Counted from the stretch's first letter, positions 16,312 to 26,705 are shown. The stretch: 62,339 nucleotides of DNA from CAWKDC01 sp964383495 (GCA_964383495.1 CAYLHG010000009.1:1-62339), one strand, 5' to 3'. The notes: generated from the sequence alone by a model not told the origin. Program-made: numbers and translations.

Positions 16312-16995
16312 CTACGCCGATGCTCTTAGCGAGGGTAAATCAATAATATACCCAACACCTCGGATCGTCTTGATGATATCTGCTTTCAACTTTTTCCGTA
16401 AATTATGCACGTGTACTTCAACTGCATTGCTTTCTACTTCGACATCCCATCCATAAATGCATTGGGATAATACTTCGCGTGACACCACTTCGCCTGCACT
16501 GTCTAATAACTTATTCAACAATGTATACTCACGGTGGGAAATAGAAATCCGTTCATCTTGAATATAAACAGAATGTGAGCGTGGATCTAAACGCACGCTA
16601 CCATACGCAACTGTCGATACCGTACGGCCCACACTGCGCCGCTGAATAGCACGTAAACGGGCACACAATACTTCCACAGAAAAAGGTTTGGATACATAAT
16701 CATCTGCGCCTAAATCTAATCCTGCTGTCATATCTTCTGCAGAACCACGCGCAGATAACAACATAACAGGCACTTTCACACCTTTGCTGCGCACATTTTT
16801 CAATACTTCTAATCCATCGCGCTTGGGTAAACCGATATCTAATATTACCGCGCTAAAATCTTGTGATAATAATGCTAACTCTGCAGCTTGTCCATCTTTT
16901 AGCCAATCTACAGCATGATTATGTTTAGCTAATGCTTCGCAAATAGCTTTACCGATCATCTCATCATCTTCCACGAGTAAAACACGCATTGTCAT
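16312..16995 (-). CDS. OmpR/PhoB-family response regulator (QseB/PmrA-like), orphan
   Basis: A 227-aa two-domain DNA-binding response regulator. The receiver domain (about residues 3-115) shows LLVEDDEM acidic residues, the phospho-acceptor Asp in AVILDIGLPKRDG, the Thr/Ser position in LLSARG, and the Lys in YVSKPF. The C-terminal winged helix (about 130-222) ends VHVHNLRKKLKADIIKTIRG. The closest look is to QseB/PmrA/BasR types. In Coxiella and Legionella PmrA controls Dot/Icm effector genes; a similar role here is only a guess. No sensor kinase is adjacent, so it is an orphan locally. The start is at ATG 16995 (alternative ATG 16989), with GGGGA upstream. Confidence 0.88.
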   Translation of the reverse strand: MTMRVLLVEDDEMIGKAICEALAKHNHAVDWLKDGQAAELALLSQDFSAVILDIGLPKRDGLEVLKNVRSKGVKVPVMLLSARGSAEDMTAGLDLGADDYVSKPFSVEVLCARLRAIQRRSVGRTVSTVAYGSVRLDPRSHSVYIQDERISISHREYTLLNKLLDSAGEVVSREVLSQCIYGWDVEVESNAVEVHVHNLRKKLKADIIKTIRGVGYIIDLPSLRASA

Positions 16996-17107
16996 TCGAT
17001 TGTTCCCCAAAAAAAATCACGTATAAGTGTTTGATGTGTGACATTGTATGAGGATGGAATAAATTATACAAGAGGTTTTTCAATATTTTTTCGTAACTCA
17101 GGTTGGA

Positions 17108-17866
17108 TCAGCGTAATATGCCTTTTTTACGGCGAAAAACGCGATATAAACCTTTTAAACCACGACGTCTTAGAAACCATATTGGCCCTGATGCAGCATA
17201 ACTCGCAAAAATAATAAACAACATCGTAGGAGGATCGACAGAAATGCCTACAAATATCAGGACGACTAGCAATAACGCGACAAATGGCACGTGCGCTTTC
17301 AAATCTATATTTTTAAAACTGTAATAACGCACATTACTTACCATCAGTATTGCAATAAACACAGTTAATAACGCGCCGATAATACCTACAATGCTCGCAT
17401 GCACGCCTAAATCATCTAAAAACCATACATATCCTGCAATCACACCCGCAGAAGGCGTTGATGCTAACCCTACAAAAAAACGCTTATCTACTTTTGCAAG
17501 TTGAATGTTAAAGCGTGCTAAACGCAATGCAGCTGCAGCTGCATACATAAACGCCACAAGCCATCCAAACTTTAATTCACTTAAACTCCACATATAAATT
17601 ACTAATGCCGGCGCTGCACCAAATGCAACCATGTCTGTCAAACTGTCATACTGCGCACCAAATGCACTTTCAGTGTGCGTCAAGCGTGCAATGCGCCCGT
17701 CTAGCATGTCCATCACCATGGCTACATAAATAGCAATAGCAGCCATATCGAAATGGCCACGTGTTGCAGCCACAATGGCGTAAAAACCAGCAAATAAGCC
17801 TGCTGTGGTGAATAAATTTGGAAGTAAATAAATACCTTTACGGCGATGTTCTAAGATCGGTTTCAT
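17108..17866 (-). CDS. pssA: CDP-diacylglycerol--serine O-phosphatidyltransferase
   Basis: A 252-aa integral membrane enzyme that makes phosphatidylserine, the precursor of phosphatidylethanolamine. The CDP-alcohol phosphotransferase motif D-G-x2-A-R-x8-G-x3-D-x3-D is visible (MLDGRIARLTHTESAFG, then AQYDSLTDMVAFGAAP). About seven hydrophobic helices follow the pattern of the Bacillus-type PssA, not the peripheral E. coli PssA. The C-terminus is very basic. Its start overlaps the end of rarA by 29 bp. Confidence 0.93.
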   Translation of the reverse strand: MKPILEHRRKGIYLLPNLFTTAGLFAGFYAIVAATRGHFDMAAIAIYVAMVMDMLDGRIARLTHTESAFGAQYDSLTDMVAFGAAPALVIYMWSLSELKFGWLVAFMYAAAAALRLARFNIQLAKVDKRFFVGLASTPSAGVIAGYVWFLDDLGVHASIVGIIGALLTVFIAILMVSNVRYYSFKNIDLKAHVPFVALLLVVLIFVGISVDPPTMLFIIFASYAASGPIWFLRRRGLKGLYRVFRRKKGILR

Positions 17867-19112
17867 CTAATGCCCTCAAAGCCTCTAGCTTTTCTTTAAT
17901 TTGGATTTCCAGTCCCCGCGGAACAGGGTGATAAAAGCGTTTTTTTGGCATTTTATCAGGAAAATACTGTTCGTTGGGAACATATGCGTTCGCCATGTCA
18001 TGCGGATAGCGATATGCTTTCCCATGTCCTAATGATTTTAGCAGCTCAGTCGGCGCATTGCATAAATGTATGGGCACAGGCAACGACCCATATCGTTCTG
18101 CAGCCTCTTTGGCTTCCCCAAATGCTGTATACACTGCATTACTTTTAGGCGCACACGCTAAGTAAACAATAGCCTGTGCCAACGCCAGCTCCCCTTCGGG
18201 TGCTCCCATTCTTTCCATGGCTTGCCACGCATTCATGGCCACGTCAAATGCTCGTGGATCTGCATTTCCAATATCTTCATTACTCATACGCACAATGCGC
18301 CGCGCTAAATACAACGGATCACAACCACCTACAAGCATACGTGCTAGCCAATAAAGTGCTGCATCAGGATCAGAACCTCGCACTGCTTTATGAAGTGCAG
18401 AAATTTGGTCGTACCACGCATCCCCTTGCTTGTCGAAGCGTAATAACGTGTTTTTAACTACCTTCGCGACGGTGGCTTCTGAAACACCCTCTCCTTCTGG
18501 CGTTAGGTTTAACGCCATTTCAAGCGTGTTCAACACGCGTCTGGCGTCTCCATCTGCTGCACGTGCCATCAATGCGCATACTTCTTTAGTGAGTGGTTTT
18601 GGGTTCTCTGCAAACTGTAAACCACGCGCTAAAATTTTTTCGAGCGCCTCATTTTCCAAAGGTTTCAATACATACACGCGCGCACGAGACAACAATGCGT
18701 TGTTTAATGCAAAAGAAGGGTTTTCAGTGGTCGCCCCTATTAGAGTTATCAAACCTGATTCCAAATGAGGCAGCAACGCGTCTTGTTGAGACTTATTAAA
18801 ACGATGAATTTCGTCCAAAAACAACAGGGTTGGTTTATCACATTGCTCAGCCGCCAAAGCAATCTCCCGGATATCTTTCACACCCGACGTAACGGCAGAT
18901 AAGGCAAAAAATTGGGCATGAAAATGCTGCGCAATAATATGAGCCAAGCTCGTTTTGCCTGTGCCTGGGGGTCCCCAGAAAATCATGCTATGCAGCTTGC
19001 CAGCTTGTAAAGCTTGCCTGAGCGCTCCTGAGGGGCCTAATAAGGCTTCTTGACCGAAAAAATCGTCCAGAGATTGTGGACGAGCGCGGGTGCTAAGGGG
19101 TGTGGCGTTCAT
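17838..19112 (-). CDS. rarA: Replication-associated recombination protein A (RarA/MgsA)
   Basis: A 424-aa AAA+ ATPase that acts at stalled replication forks with SSB. Walker A is GPPGTGKT (residues 47-54) and Walker B is LLFLDEIHRFNKSQQD. TTENPSFALNNALLSRARVY holds sensor 1 and the arginine finger. The C-terminal tetramerisation region includes DALLPHLE through YPHDMANAYVPNEQYFPD. The start is at 19112 (MNATPLSTRARPQ). A TATGAT element about 15 bases upstream argues against the longer 454-aa frame. In E. coli rarA sits between lolA and serS; here it has moved next to pssA. Confidence 0.94.
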   Translation of the reverse strand: MNATPLSTRARPQSLDDFFGQEALLGPSGALRQALQAGKLHSMIFWGPPGTGKTSLAHIIAQHFHAQFFALSAVTSGVKDIREIALAAEQCDKPTLLFLDEIHRFNKSQQDALLPHLESGLITLIGATTENPSFALNNALLSRARVYVLKPLENEALEKILARGLQFAENPKPLTKEVCALMARAADGDARRVLNTLEMALNLTPEGEGVSEATVAKVVKNTLLRFDKQGDAWYDQISALHKAVRGSDPDAALYWLARMLVGGCDPLYLARRIVRMSNEDIGNADPRAFDVAMNAWQAMERMGAPEGELALAQAIVYLACAPKSNAVYTAFGEAKEAAERYGSLPVPIHLCNAPTELLKSLGHGKAYRYPHDMANAYVPNEQYFPDKMPKKRFYHPVPRGLEIQIKEKLEALRALDETDLRTSP

Positions 19113-19222
19113 GGGGATGAGTGTATCATAATCCCCTACGAGAATGGAATAAAATGATGGACAATGGACAGTTTTAAAGCTATCATACGGCTCATCTAAC
19201 ATATTGATTGAGTAAGCGTTCT

Positions 19223-19519
19223 ATGACGAAGGAAGACTCTCACAGCAAACACATCATCATTGAGGGTGTGACAGAAACAGGGGAAACCTTTCGTCCCAGC
19301 GATTGGGCGGAGCGTGTGAGCGGGCCTTTGGCTACCTTTCACAACCATAGAATTACTTATTCACCTCTCTTAAAGCCAGGCATGAAAGATGGTAATAAGT
19401 GCGTATTCGTAGATGAAAAATTGAAAAGCACGAACCCTGACGTATACAACCAACTCATTGAATTTGCGAAAGCTAATAAACTCAAAGTGGGTGGAAAAAC
19501 AGAAATAGATCCTGAATGA
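19223..19519 (+). CDS. DUF3579 family protein
   Basis: A 98-aa conserved protein of unknown function. The family pattern is clear: IIIEGVTETGETFRPSDWAE, then RITYSPLLKPG and KCVFVDEKLKSTNPDVYNQL. It is divergent from rarA. The ATG at 19223 is used; an in-frame TTG at 19208 would add five residues. I see no catalytic motif. In other proteobacteria these proteins are about this size and are found beside varied housekeeping genes. Confidence 0.8.
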   Translation: MTKEDSHSKHIIIEGVTETGETFRPSDWAERVSGPLATFHNHRITYSPLLKPGMKDGNKCVFVDEKLKSTNPDVYNQLIEFAKANKLKVGGKTEIDPE

Positions 19520-19574
19520 TCAGGTGATGATGCATGCTTACAGGTGTACACCCAAAGTAAGTGAAACTTCTACC

Positions 19575-22500
19575 CTATTCGTTTCTTTTCTCAATATAAT
19601 CACCACTAACAGGAAAATATAAACACAATTTTACCGGTTTATTTTCTAATGTTCTCATTGCAGCTGCATAAGATTCCAGTTGCTCACGATATTGCGCCCA
19701 CATAGATTCACTATCAATAAAATTTGCAGTTTTATAATCCACAATCACACGCACACCTTCTGCATCTATGAACGTTCTATCCATAATATAAGTTTTTGTT
19801 TTTCCTTTCAATGATACTGTGATTTCATATTCACTTTGTGCATCTTGATGTGGGCTTAATAAAAACCGTGCTGTTGGATCTTGTTGAACACGTGTCATCA
19901 CTTTTTGAACCCAATCTAAATGATGTGCTGGCAAGGCAGCTTCACGCAGCATCATCATCCAACGCTGAAAATGTTTTTCTATAGGTTTATCTATCAAGCC
20001 CGGATGTTCTGCCCAATAATATAATTCTTGATGGATGAATGTGCCTAAGGTTTTTTCATCGTACCGAGAAGGGAGAATGAGATCATGATCAATAGGATTT
20101 TCAGAAAGCAGCGTTTTCTCTATTATTTCCTCTCTCCCATCGCACAGCTTCTGTCTTCCATCCCCTACCCTCTGATTTCCAAATGGATTTTTCCAGGATG
20201 GGTGCAATCGTTTCAGAATGTAAGATAATGGTATCATTTCTGTGACACTGCTATCAGCATCATCTTCATTTTTTTCTATCCGCTTATCAGCCACTGGAAA
20301 AGCCGATGAAAGCAATGCTAAGAAACTATTCTCGCGCAGTTTTCCTGGCTCAGAGAATAAATATAATTGTTTTTTAGCACGCGTTAACGCAACATACAAT
20401 AAGCGCGCAGCTTCATGTTTTTCACGAATCTTATGTTTTTTCCAAATAAATTCATAAATAGGGTCCCTCTCTTCCTTCGTCGCATGAACAGGCGCTAGTA
20501 AAAAAATATGTTCCATGCCAATAGAACAAGATTCCCACAATAACAAGGGCTTTTCTGATGCTTTAGGTTGTTTCTCTAATGAGGGAATTAACACAGCATC
20601 AAACTCCAATCCTTTAGCACGATGAATAGTCATCACCTGTATTTTAGAAGCAGCAAAAGCATTTGAATATAATTTGTTTAATTGCAACTCAAAATCAATA
20701 ATATTTAACGTGCCACCCTGATCACAACGATGCAATAAATCAAAAAATGGTTTTGCATCCGCCAAATGATACACATTCGGCAATGCTGCTGGCCCACCTA
20801 ATGCTAGCCACGCACCTTCAATAGCGCGCGCTAAAGGCAATCTGTTTTTTTGTGCCATCCAAGCGATAAAAACAGGCGCAACCCTACGTAAAATATGTTT
20901 CCCAACATCAGATATCTCAAGAATGGTTTCCCATTGCAACAATGCCTCCCAATACGTAGTTGCTCTATTTTTTAAATAGGTTAAATCTGCTAAAGACAAT
21001 CCACAATAAGGGGACATCAATACAGATAGCCATGCCTCACTATTTGCAATATTTAAATAAGCGCTTGTGAGCTGAAATAATTGTCTTACGCAGGGTGTTT
21101 GCGTGATTTTTTCAATTTCCACTGCCTGATAAGGAATATTGTTTTTTCGTAATACAGGCAATATTTCCTCAATATGACCACGGTTTCTTACCAAGATAGC
21201 AATAGATTGGATTGTTCCATCATCCAATAAAGGGGTAAGTGTTTTTAAAAAAGCCTCACCAAGCCCTTCTTGTTCATCCAAGCTCTTCAGAAAAACGCCT
21301 GCAGATGGATGATGATCAATCTGCGCCTCAAAAGAAGCGTAGCTAATTGCACCTAAGTAAATATCCTCTTTTTTTGAAAACGCTGACGGCATGTATTGAT
21401 TAACAAAATCAATGATTGGCTTCTCTGATCTAAAATTAGATTTTAAATGCAAGCTTTCAAGACGTATAGGCCCCACACCAAATTGTTGAGCCTGAAGAAA
21501 CCCTCCTACCTCCGCTTGACGAAATCGGTAAATAGATTGCATGGGATCTCCCACGAGAAATAATGTTTTCTCAGCATTGTTTTCCCAATGACATACTAAG
21601 CGTCGAATTAATTCAAATTGTGGTGCAGATGTATCTTGAAATTCATCGACTAAAATATGATGCAGTGCATGATCTAATTTTAAATCTAAATCAGTAGGAT
21701 CATTATCACCGCCTAACGCTGTTAATGCACAGCGAGAGATCGCACTAAAATCTGTTTCTCCGCGAGATTCAAACAACAAATATAATTGCTCTACCGCCCT
21801 GGGCAATATATGAAATAAGGCTTTCAATACATCCCACTGCTGATCAGTATAAAAAGGATCGGGCAAAGAGGTAAGCTCTTTAATGGCTTCACAGGCTTCA
21901 TCATTTTCACGCACATGATCCAACCAAGCTATAAAACCCTCTTTCATGTTTTTAGCGTATGCAGCGGCTTCTTTGTCTTTCATATTGCTCGGCGCCGGAA
22001 AACCCTGTTTTTTATCCACTGTTTTGCGAAGTTCGCCTTTAACGGTACACAACCATTGACACAACGAACGCCATTTTTCAAAATCTTGCATATCATCTGA
22101 TAAGTGCATCCAGCTACGCACTTCGTCTTGTTGAGATGAAGTATCTAAATGATCAGCTGCATAGGATAAATATAAAGACAACCCATCCCAATCTACACTC
22201 CATGCTTGCTGCATGGAAAGATCAAAACTATTTTTTAAAATCTTTAAAATACTTAACTCAAGTATGGCACGCAATGTTTTAAGGTTTTCTGTATCATGAG
22301 AATAGATTAACCCAAGCCATTGCTCCCTCAAAGATAACATGTTTGCAATAGCACGGCATGCGTTTTCTTGATTATTATTTAAATGCAATAATAATATTTC
22401 TATAGCTTCATTTTTTTCGTTCAGTAACGCGTTAATAATATTTTGAGCAGCTTGCTTATATAATGCTTCTGCATTTTCAACACAGCTGGGATTTGCACCC

Positions 22501-22898
22501 ATCCGAGAAGATAGCGGCAACTGATGTGTCACACTGCTGCAAAACGCATCAATGGTCATTATCCGTAACCGCTGAGGATTTTGCAACAAATCCCATTTTT
22601 TTTCTTGATCAACTTTTAAAACCACGCGTGCCAATTTCCATAAAGCCAATTCATGCGCGTGCGCAGGCGCTTCCTTTTGGGCAAGCAATAATGCGCTGAT
22701 AACACGGCGCTTCATTTCTTGAGCGGCCTTGCGTGTAAACGTAATGGCTAAAATAGATTCAGGCTTCTCAACTCGATAGGCCAATAAACTCAATAAACGC
22801 AGCGTTAATAATTGAGTTTTACCTGATCCTGCGGGGGCCTGTACAATAAATGATTTGTAAGGATTTAACGCTTCTTTTCTAACGGCTTCATCGTTCAT
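19575..22898 (-). CDS. addA: AddA/RecB-like UvrD helicase-nuclease (double-strand break repair)
   Basis: A 1107-aa superfamily 1 helicase with a C-terminal RecB-type nuclease. Walker A is APAGSGKTQ at residues 21-29. Motif Ia TFTRKAAQEMKRR, motif II LVDEFQDTSAPQ, motif III VGDPMQSIYRFRQAE, motif V MTIHRAKGLEFD and motif VI LYVALTRAKKQLYLF are all visible. The nuclease motif near the end is GVRVIVDYKTANF. It processes double-strand ends with the adjacent AddB-like protein. The start at 22898 has GGGAGGTG upstream and overlaps the addB end by 11 bp. The resemblance is to the AddA type, without a RecC or RecD gene beside it. Confidence 0.88.
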   Translation of the reverse strand: MNDEAVRKEALNPYKSFIVQAPAGSGKTQLLTLRLLSLLAYRVEKPESILAITFTRKAAQEMKRRVISALLLAQKEAPAHAHELALWKLARVVLKVDQEKKWDLLQNPQRLRIMTIDAFCSSVTHQLPLSSRMGANPSCVENAEALYKQAAQNIINALLNEKNEAIEILLLHLNNNQENACRAIANMLSLREQWLGLIYSHDTENLKTLRAILELSILKILKNSFDLSMQQAWSVDWDGLSLYLSYAADHLDTSSQQDEVRSWMHLSDDMQDFEKWRSLCQWLCTVKGELRKTVDKKQGFPAPSNMKDKEAAAYAKNMKEGFIAWLDHVRENDEACEAIKELTSLPDPFYTDQQWDVLKALFHILPRAVEQLYLLFESRGETDFSAISRCALTALGGDNDPTDLDLKLDHALHHILVDEFQDTSAPQFELIRRLVCHWENNAEKTLFLVGDPMQSIYRFRQAEVGGFLQAQQFGVGPIRLESLHLKSNFRSEKPIIDFVNQYMPSAFSKKEDIYLGAISYASFEAQIDHHPSAGVFLKSLDEQEGLGEAFLKTLTPLLDDGTIQSIAILVRNRGHIEEILPVLRKNNIPYQAVEIEKITQTPCVRQLFQLTSAYLNIANSEAWLSVLMSPYCGLSLADLTYLKNRATTYWEALLQWETILEISDVGKHILRRVAPVFIAWMAQKNRLPLARAIEGAWLALGGPAALPNVYHLADAKPFFDLLHRCDQGGTLNIIDFELQLNKLYSNAFAASKIQVMTIHRAKGLEFDAVLIPSLEKQPKASEKPLLLWESCSIGMEHIFLLAPVHATKEERDPIYEFIWKKHKIREKHEAARLLYVALTRAKKQLYLFSEPGKLRENSFLALLSSAFPVADKRIEKNEDDADSSVTEMIPLSYILKRLHPSWKNPFGNQRVGDGRQKLCDGREEIIEKTLLSENPIDHDLILPSRYDEKTLGTFIHQELYYWAEHPGLIDKPIEKHFQRWMMMLREAALPAHHLDWVQKVMTRVQQDPTARFLLSPHQDAQSEYEITVSLKGKTKTYIMDRTFIDAEGVRVIVDYKTANFIDSESMWAQYREQLESYAAAMRTLENKPVKLCLYFPVSGDYIEKRNE

Positions 22899-25425
22899 AA
22901 ACACCTCCCGTGTGCAAACGACATCCTGCTTGCAGTGCACATGTTTCACATGTGCTCGTCTTATATTTAGGATCCAATACAGCATATCCCGATTTTATTT
23001 CTGAAGCAATTTTTTCAAGCCTGACACTAAATGTTCGCAATAAGTCTTCCCAAGAATTCTCATCTATCATTTTCATCCCTGGATCAGATACAGTCCCCAC
23101 CCCATTGAAAAACAATTTATCCTTACTGACACAAGCATATGCAATACCTGACGGAGGATTCTGAAGCGAAACAGCATATAAAGGTAGTTGCGGATCATCC
23201 ATCCGATGATCATCCCATGCTTCTTTAACAACCTCTCCTGTTTTATAATCAATCAACAAATACTGATTTTCTTTTGTGCGATCTATTCTATCAATAGTGA
23301 CATTTAATTTTAAATCAGCCAACACAACTTCTACTCTTTTTTCAAGCGAAACAATACTGAAGGAAGATCTTGATTTTTCAACTTCCAACCAAGCACATAT
23401 AATTTTTGTTAAACGTTTTATTTCTATATGCTGATTCGAAACCGCAATGCTTGGCTTCCAATTTTTTAATACTGCTTGAATAATATTAGATAGAAAATCT
23501 TCGATACTTTCTGAATCCATGGCTAACAAAGCAGAGTGTGCTTCTAACTGCTCCCAGCATTTTTCTAAAATGCGATGCACTAAAATACCTTGCACTCTTG
23601 CACTTAAGCCGATCACAGGAGTTACCGGGGAAGTAGCCATTAATCGATATGTTAAATAGGCGCGATGTGGGCATGCAGCATGATCTTTTAATACACGGCT
23701 GCCTCCTTTAAGATGCATGTCTTGTAAGGGAAGACCAATATGATCTTCGTATTCATGCATGTTTTGAGAAGCTGCAATAGTCATGGCAAGAGGCTGTGAA
23801 ATCGCTGCAATATCATCTATTTGCTCAGGCAAAATAGATGAAATAAATGGGCTTTCTAATTGCAATTCCCCTGCTTCATCATGAAGTGCATAAGAAACAA
23901 TCAGATTTGTTGCTCCCTTAAATAATCGATCTAATAACCGTTCCGCCACACGCACTTCACGTGAAGGACTGCTGTGAGGCATATCTCTTTCTATTTGAAT
24001 ATGCGTTGGAATAAAAGGATGAGGGGAAGATTTTGCTGGATAATTTTCTGACGTCAAACCTACTATCCAAATACAATCAAACGATAATCCAGCCGCTTCC
24101 AATAAGCCTAATACTTGAATAGGCTTGTCTTGCGTTTCTATCTGGAACAGTGTGTTTTTCAGCACATCATATAATGCATCTTTATATTCTTGAAAAGTGT
24201 ATGAAGGCTTTAATATATCTAAAGAATAAAGAGAGGGCAAAATATCATAAAATGATGCTACGCATTGATATTCGGCACTACTTAATGTGCGATCAGCACT
24301 CCATCCCAATATTGAAATCCACTCTTTTAACCATAGCATCCAATCTCGCATGGATCTTTGCTGAAAAATCGATTGTTTGTAACGTTTCACCTGCTTTAAT
24401 TGTTCTGAAAATAATACCGGAATATTGGAGCAATCATTAACATACTCAATAGACAAAAAAAGTGATTCCGTTTTTGCTAACTCAATATAAAACAATGAAC
24501 GTAATCCAATTTCAGTGCATCCTCCTTTTAGAAATGGCGAATGCAATATATTATTCCATGTCTGAATGCTTATTTCTTTATCTAATACCTTCAATGTCTC
24601 CATTAGAGCATAAATAACCGGCTGAACGTATAAAGACTCGCCTGATGAGATGTTATAGGGGATGTCCATCTCTTCTTGCCCAGGAAAATAATAACCAGGC
24701 TTAAATGTCTCCGAAAATTGCTTCTCTATATTGCTCCATTTTTCTTGCAATTTAGGAACAACAACAGCAACTGTCTTATTGCTTTCCATCATTTTTTTTG
24801 CATAACATGCAGCGCGATATAATTCTTCTTCAGGGTTCAATGCGATTACTTTTTTTGCATTACCTTTTAGATCAAATTGATTGATATATTTTATTTCAAC
24901 ACCCAGAGATTCTAAATAACTCATTAAAACTTGCTGAACAGGCATCCACTCATCAAAACCATAACAATAAATTTGGGAAGGCAATATTTCTTTTTTTAAT
25001 CCATGATCCAACAACATTTCGATCAAATTAGCCTGCGTGCAAGCCTGCATTTCCTGACATTTTTCTTCAAAATGCTGCATGGCTTTTAAAAATAAATCTG
25101 CATCCTCTTTATATCCTTTTAATGTTTCTGGCTTGAGCTGATAATTTTTGATAAGTGCATAAGCATCTTGTGCGCATTGGATAGTTTTTTCACGCGAAAA
25201 TCCTAATGTTTGGAAATCCGACATGGCATTTGCCCAAAGCCTTTGTGCTTGCAAATCTGACAAACGCCAGAGAGGAACAGGAAAATCAATGCGGTGTGAT
25301 TCAAATAAAAATGTGACAAAATCATCCCAAACAATTATTTTTTTTCCAACCGAAAGCGGATCTTTTCTTAGCGCTCTTCCTAAACGGCGATTAACAGTGA
25401 GCAAATAAGTAATGCGTCCTTTCAT
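22888..25425 (-). CDS. addB: AddB-like inactivated helicase with PD-(D/E)XK nuclease and Fe-S cluster
   Basis: An 845-aa partner of the AddA-like protein. The N-terminal three quarters resemble a helicase-fold scaffold without a good Walker A. The C-terminal nuclease has NVTIDRIDRT, then LLIDYKTGEV and DPQLPLYA. Cysteines AACPHRAYL before it and CETCALQAGC after it form the four-cysteine Fe-S staple seen in AddB and related nucleases. It belongs with the gammaproteobacterial probable DNA repair protein group (TIGR03623-like), from memory of that family. A GTG (25428) and ATG (25425) are adjacent at the start; GGAG lies upstream. Confidence 0.82.
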   Translation of the reverse strand: MKGRITYLLTVNRRLGRALRKDPLSVGKKIIVWDDFVTFLFESHRIDFPVPLWRLSDLQAQRLWANAMSDFQTLGFSREKTIQCAQDAYALIKNYQLKPETLKGYKEDADLFLKAMQHFEEKCQEMQACTQANLIEMLLDHGLKKEILPSQIYCYGFDEWMPVQQVLMSYLESLGVEIKYINQFDLKGNAKKVIALNPEEELYRAACYAKKMMESNKTVAVVVPKLQEKWSNIEKQFSETFKPGYYFPGQEEMDIPYNISSGESLYVQPVIYALMETLKVLDKEISIQTWNNILHSPFLKGGCTEIGLRSLFYIELAKTESLFLSIEYVNDCSNIPVLFSEQLKQVKRYKQSIFQQRSMRDWMLWLKEWISILGWSADRTLSSAEYQCVASFYDILPSLYSLDILKPSYTFQEYKDALYDVLKNTLFQIETQDKPIQVLGLLEAAGLSFDCIWIVGLTSENYPAKSSPHPFIPTHIQIERDMPHSSPSREVRVAERLLDRLFKGATNLIVSYALHDEAGELQLESPFISSILPEQIDDIAAISQPLAMTIAASQNMHEYEDHIGLPLQDMHLKGGSRVLKDHAACPHRAYLTYRLMATSPVTPVIGLSARVQGILVHRILEKCWEQLEAHSALLAMDSESIEDFLSNIIQAVLKNWKPSIAVSNQHIEIKRLTKIICAWLEVEKSRSSFSIVSLEKRVEVVLADLKLNVTIDRIDRTKENQYLLIDYKTGEVVKEAWDDHRMDDPQLPLYAVSLQNPPSGIAYACVSKDKLFFNGVGTVSDPGMKMIDENSWEDLLRTFSVRLEKIASEIKSGYAVLDPKYKTSTCETCALQAGCRLHTGGVYER

Positions 25426-25457
25426 CACTTGGGAACTCCAATGATTATTGCTAGGTA

Positions 25458-26705
25458 TTATGTTTGAGCTGAATTACCCATTTTCTCACCCTCAAGCACT
25501 TTCAAATAAGTTGATGAAGGCTTCCAGGCTCTGTAAACATTCGTTACATGCCCTTGGATAGTATCTTTATAACCATACAATAACGCACCCAATACCATAC
25601 ACCCAAATCCAAGAGCCGCTAAACTAGCTACACCGGCTTCAGATAATTGAGGAAGCTCATATTCCATACCAGATTTATTCACGTATTCTTGTATTTGAAA
25701 TAAATGTTCTGTTAGTAAAGGAATGAGTGCCAGACAAACGCCTAATACAAGCCCAGTACTACCGCCCAGCATAGCCCGATCTATATCAAATGTATCATAT
25801 AAAACTGGAATAGAGCCACCAAGCTGAGGATGGTTGAAACTTCCTCGCTTTACAAGAGGTCGCGTGTTAAATGAAATGATGACAGGCGCTACTAGACAAG
25901 CCACTGTCAAACACACAACTGAAGCAATTTGAGATGATTCTGTTTCATAATTCAACTCATCTACAGGTGATCCTGCATCCCAGCCAAACAGGACTAAAGC
26001 CACTGCTAACGTATAAAGAGGAAAGCTTAATAGCCCTGCGTAACATAAACGTTCCACATGAAATTTTTTATCATACTCTGGCGTAGAAAATATTACTTTT
26101 GATGGATTAGGAATAGCATGATCTGCTATCCACGATTGTATCTCTGTTGCATGAGGATCTCCATCGATAGGACGATACTGATGTAAATTCCAGTAAAATT
26201 GGTGGAGTTCTTTTTTAAACTCTTTTAGGCGCGAAAAGCTATATTCAGGCGCTGGCTTCGACCCACTGAGATTATTGGATTCATTATCACCAGAATGAAA
26301 AGAGGCTTGGCTATTATTTGTAGATTCATACCAATCTTGATATTGAACTATATCCTTAGAAGAAGTGACAGTACGCGCTCTATCAAGAGTATATTGTGTT
26401 CTTTTTGTTTCCAGCAGAATAGGATCGGTTAAGGGGGACTTTTTTTGCTTATCCTCATCCTCGAAAAGAATGCTTTCTATAAATGCTTTAGAGGCATTGA
26501 ATTTCGCAATATTGGCTTGCGCTTGTTGGCTATCGCCATACTGATTCGCAGATGCGATTGCTGCTTTATAAACATGCAATTTCTTAGCAAGGGTTGCTAT
26601 GCCCTCACCCTTTATTGACTCTAAATACTCCTCTAAACACTGCGCAAACTCTTCAAAAAGCTGAAAGCCCGTTTTATTATCTTGTTTTCGCTGATGTTGC
26701 CACAT
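25458..26705 (-). CDS. Hypothetical four-helix membrane protein, paralogue 1
   Basis: A 415-aa protein of unknown family, clearly related to the next gene upstream (26811-28106). The N-terminal 230 residues are soluble and helical (FEEFAQCLEEYLES, FNASKAFIESILFEDED). The C-terminal half has four hydrophobic segments: FPLYTLAVALVLFGW, IASVVCLTVACLVAPVIISF, GLVLGVCLALIPLL and LAALGFGCMVLGALLYGY. The last helix ends in LLYGYKDTIQGHV, matching LLYGYKDSIQGRV in the paralogue. It has no signal peptide. An AGGTAG ribosome-binding site precedes the ATG. Insertion into a host or bacterial membrane are both possible; no function can be assigned. Confidence 0.75.
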   Translation of the reverse strand: MWQHQRKQDNKTGFQLFEEFAQCLEEYLESIKGEGIATLAKKLHVYKAAIASANQYGDSQQAQANIAKFNASKAFIESILFEDEDKQKKSPLTDPILLETKRTQYTLDRARTVTSSKDIVQYQDWYESTNNSQASFHSGDNESNNLSGSKPAPEYSFSRLKEFKKELHQFYWNLHQYRPIDGDPHATEIQSWIADHAIPNPSKVIFSTPEYDKKFHVERLCYAGLLSFPLYTLAVALVLFGWDAGSPVDELNYETESSQIASVVCLTVACLVAPVIISFNTRPLVKRGSFNHPQLGGSIPVLYDTFDIDRAMLGGSTGLVLGVCLALIPLLTEHLFQIQEYVNKSGMEYELPQLSEAGVASLAALGFGCMVLGALLYGYKDTIQGHVTNVYRAWKPSSTYLKVLEGEKMGNSAQT

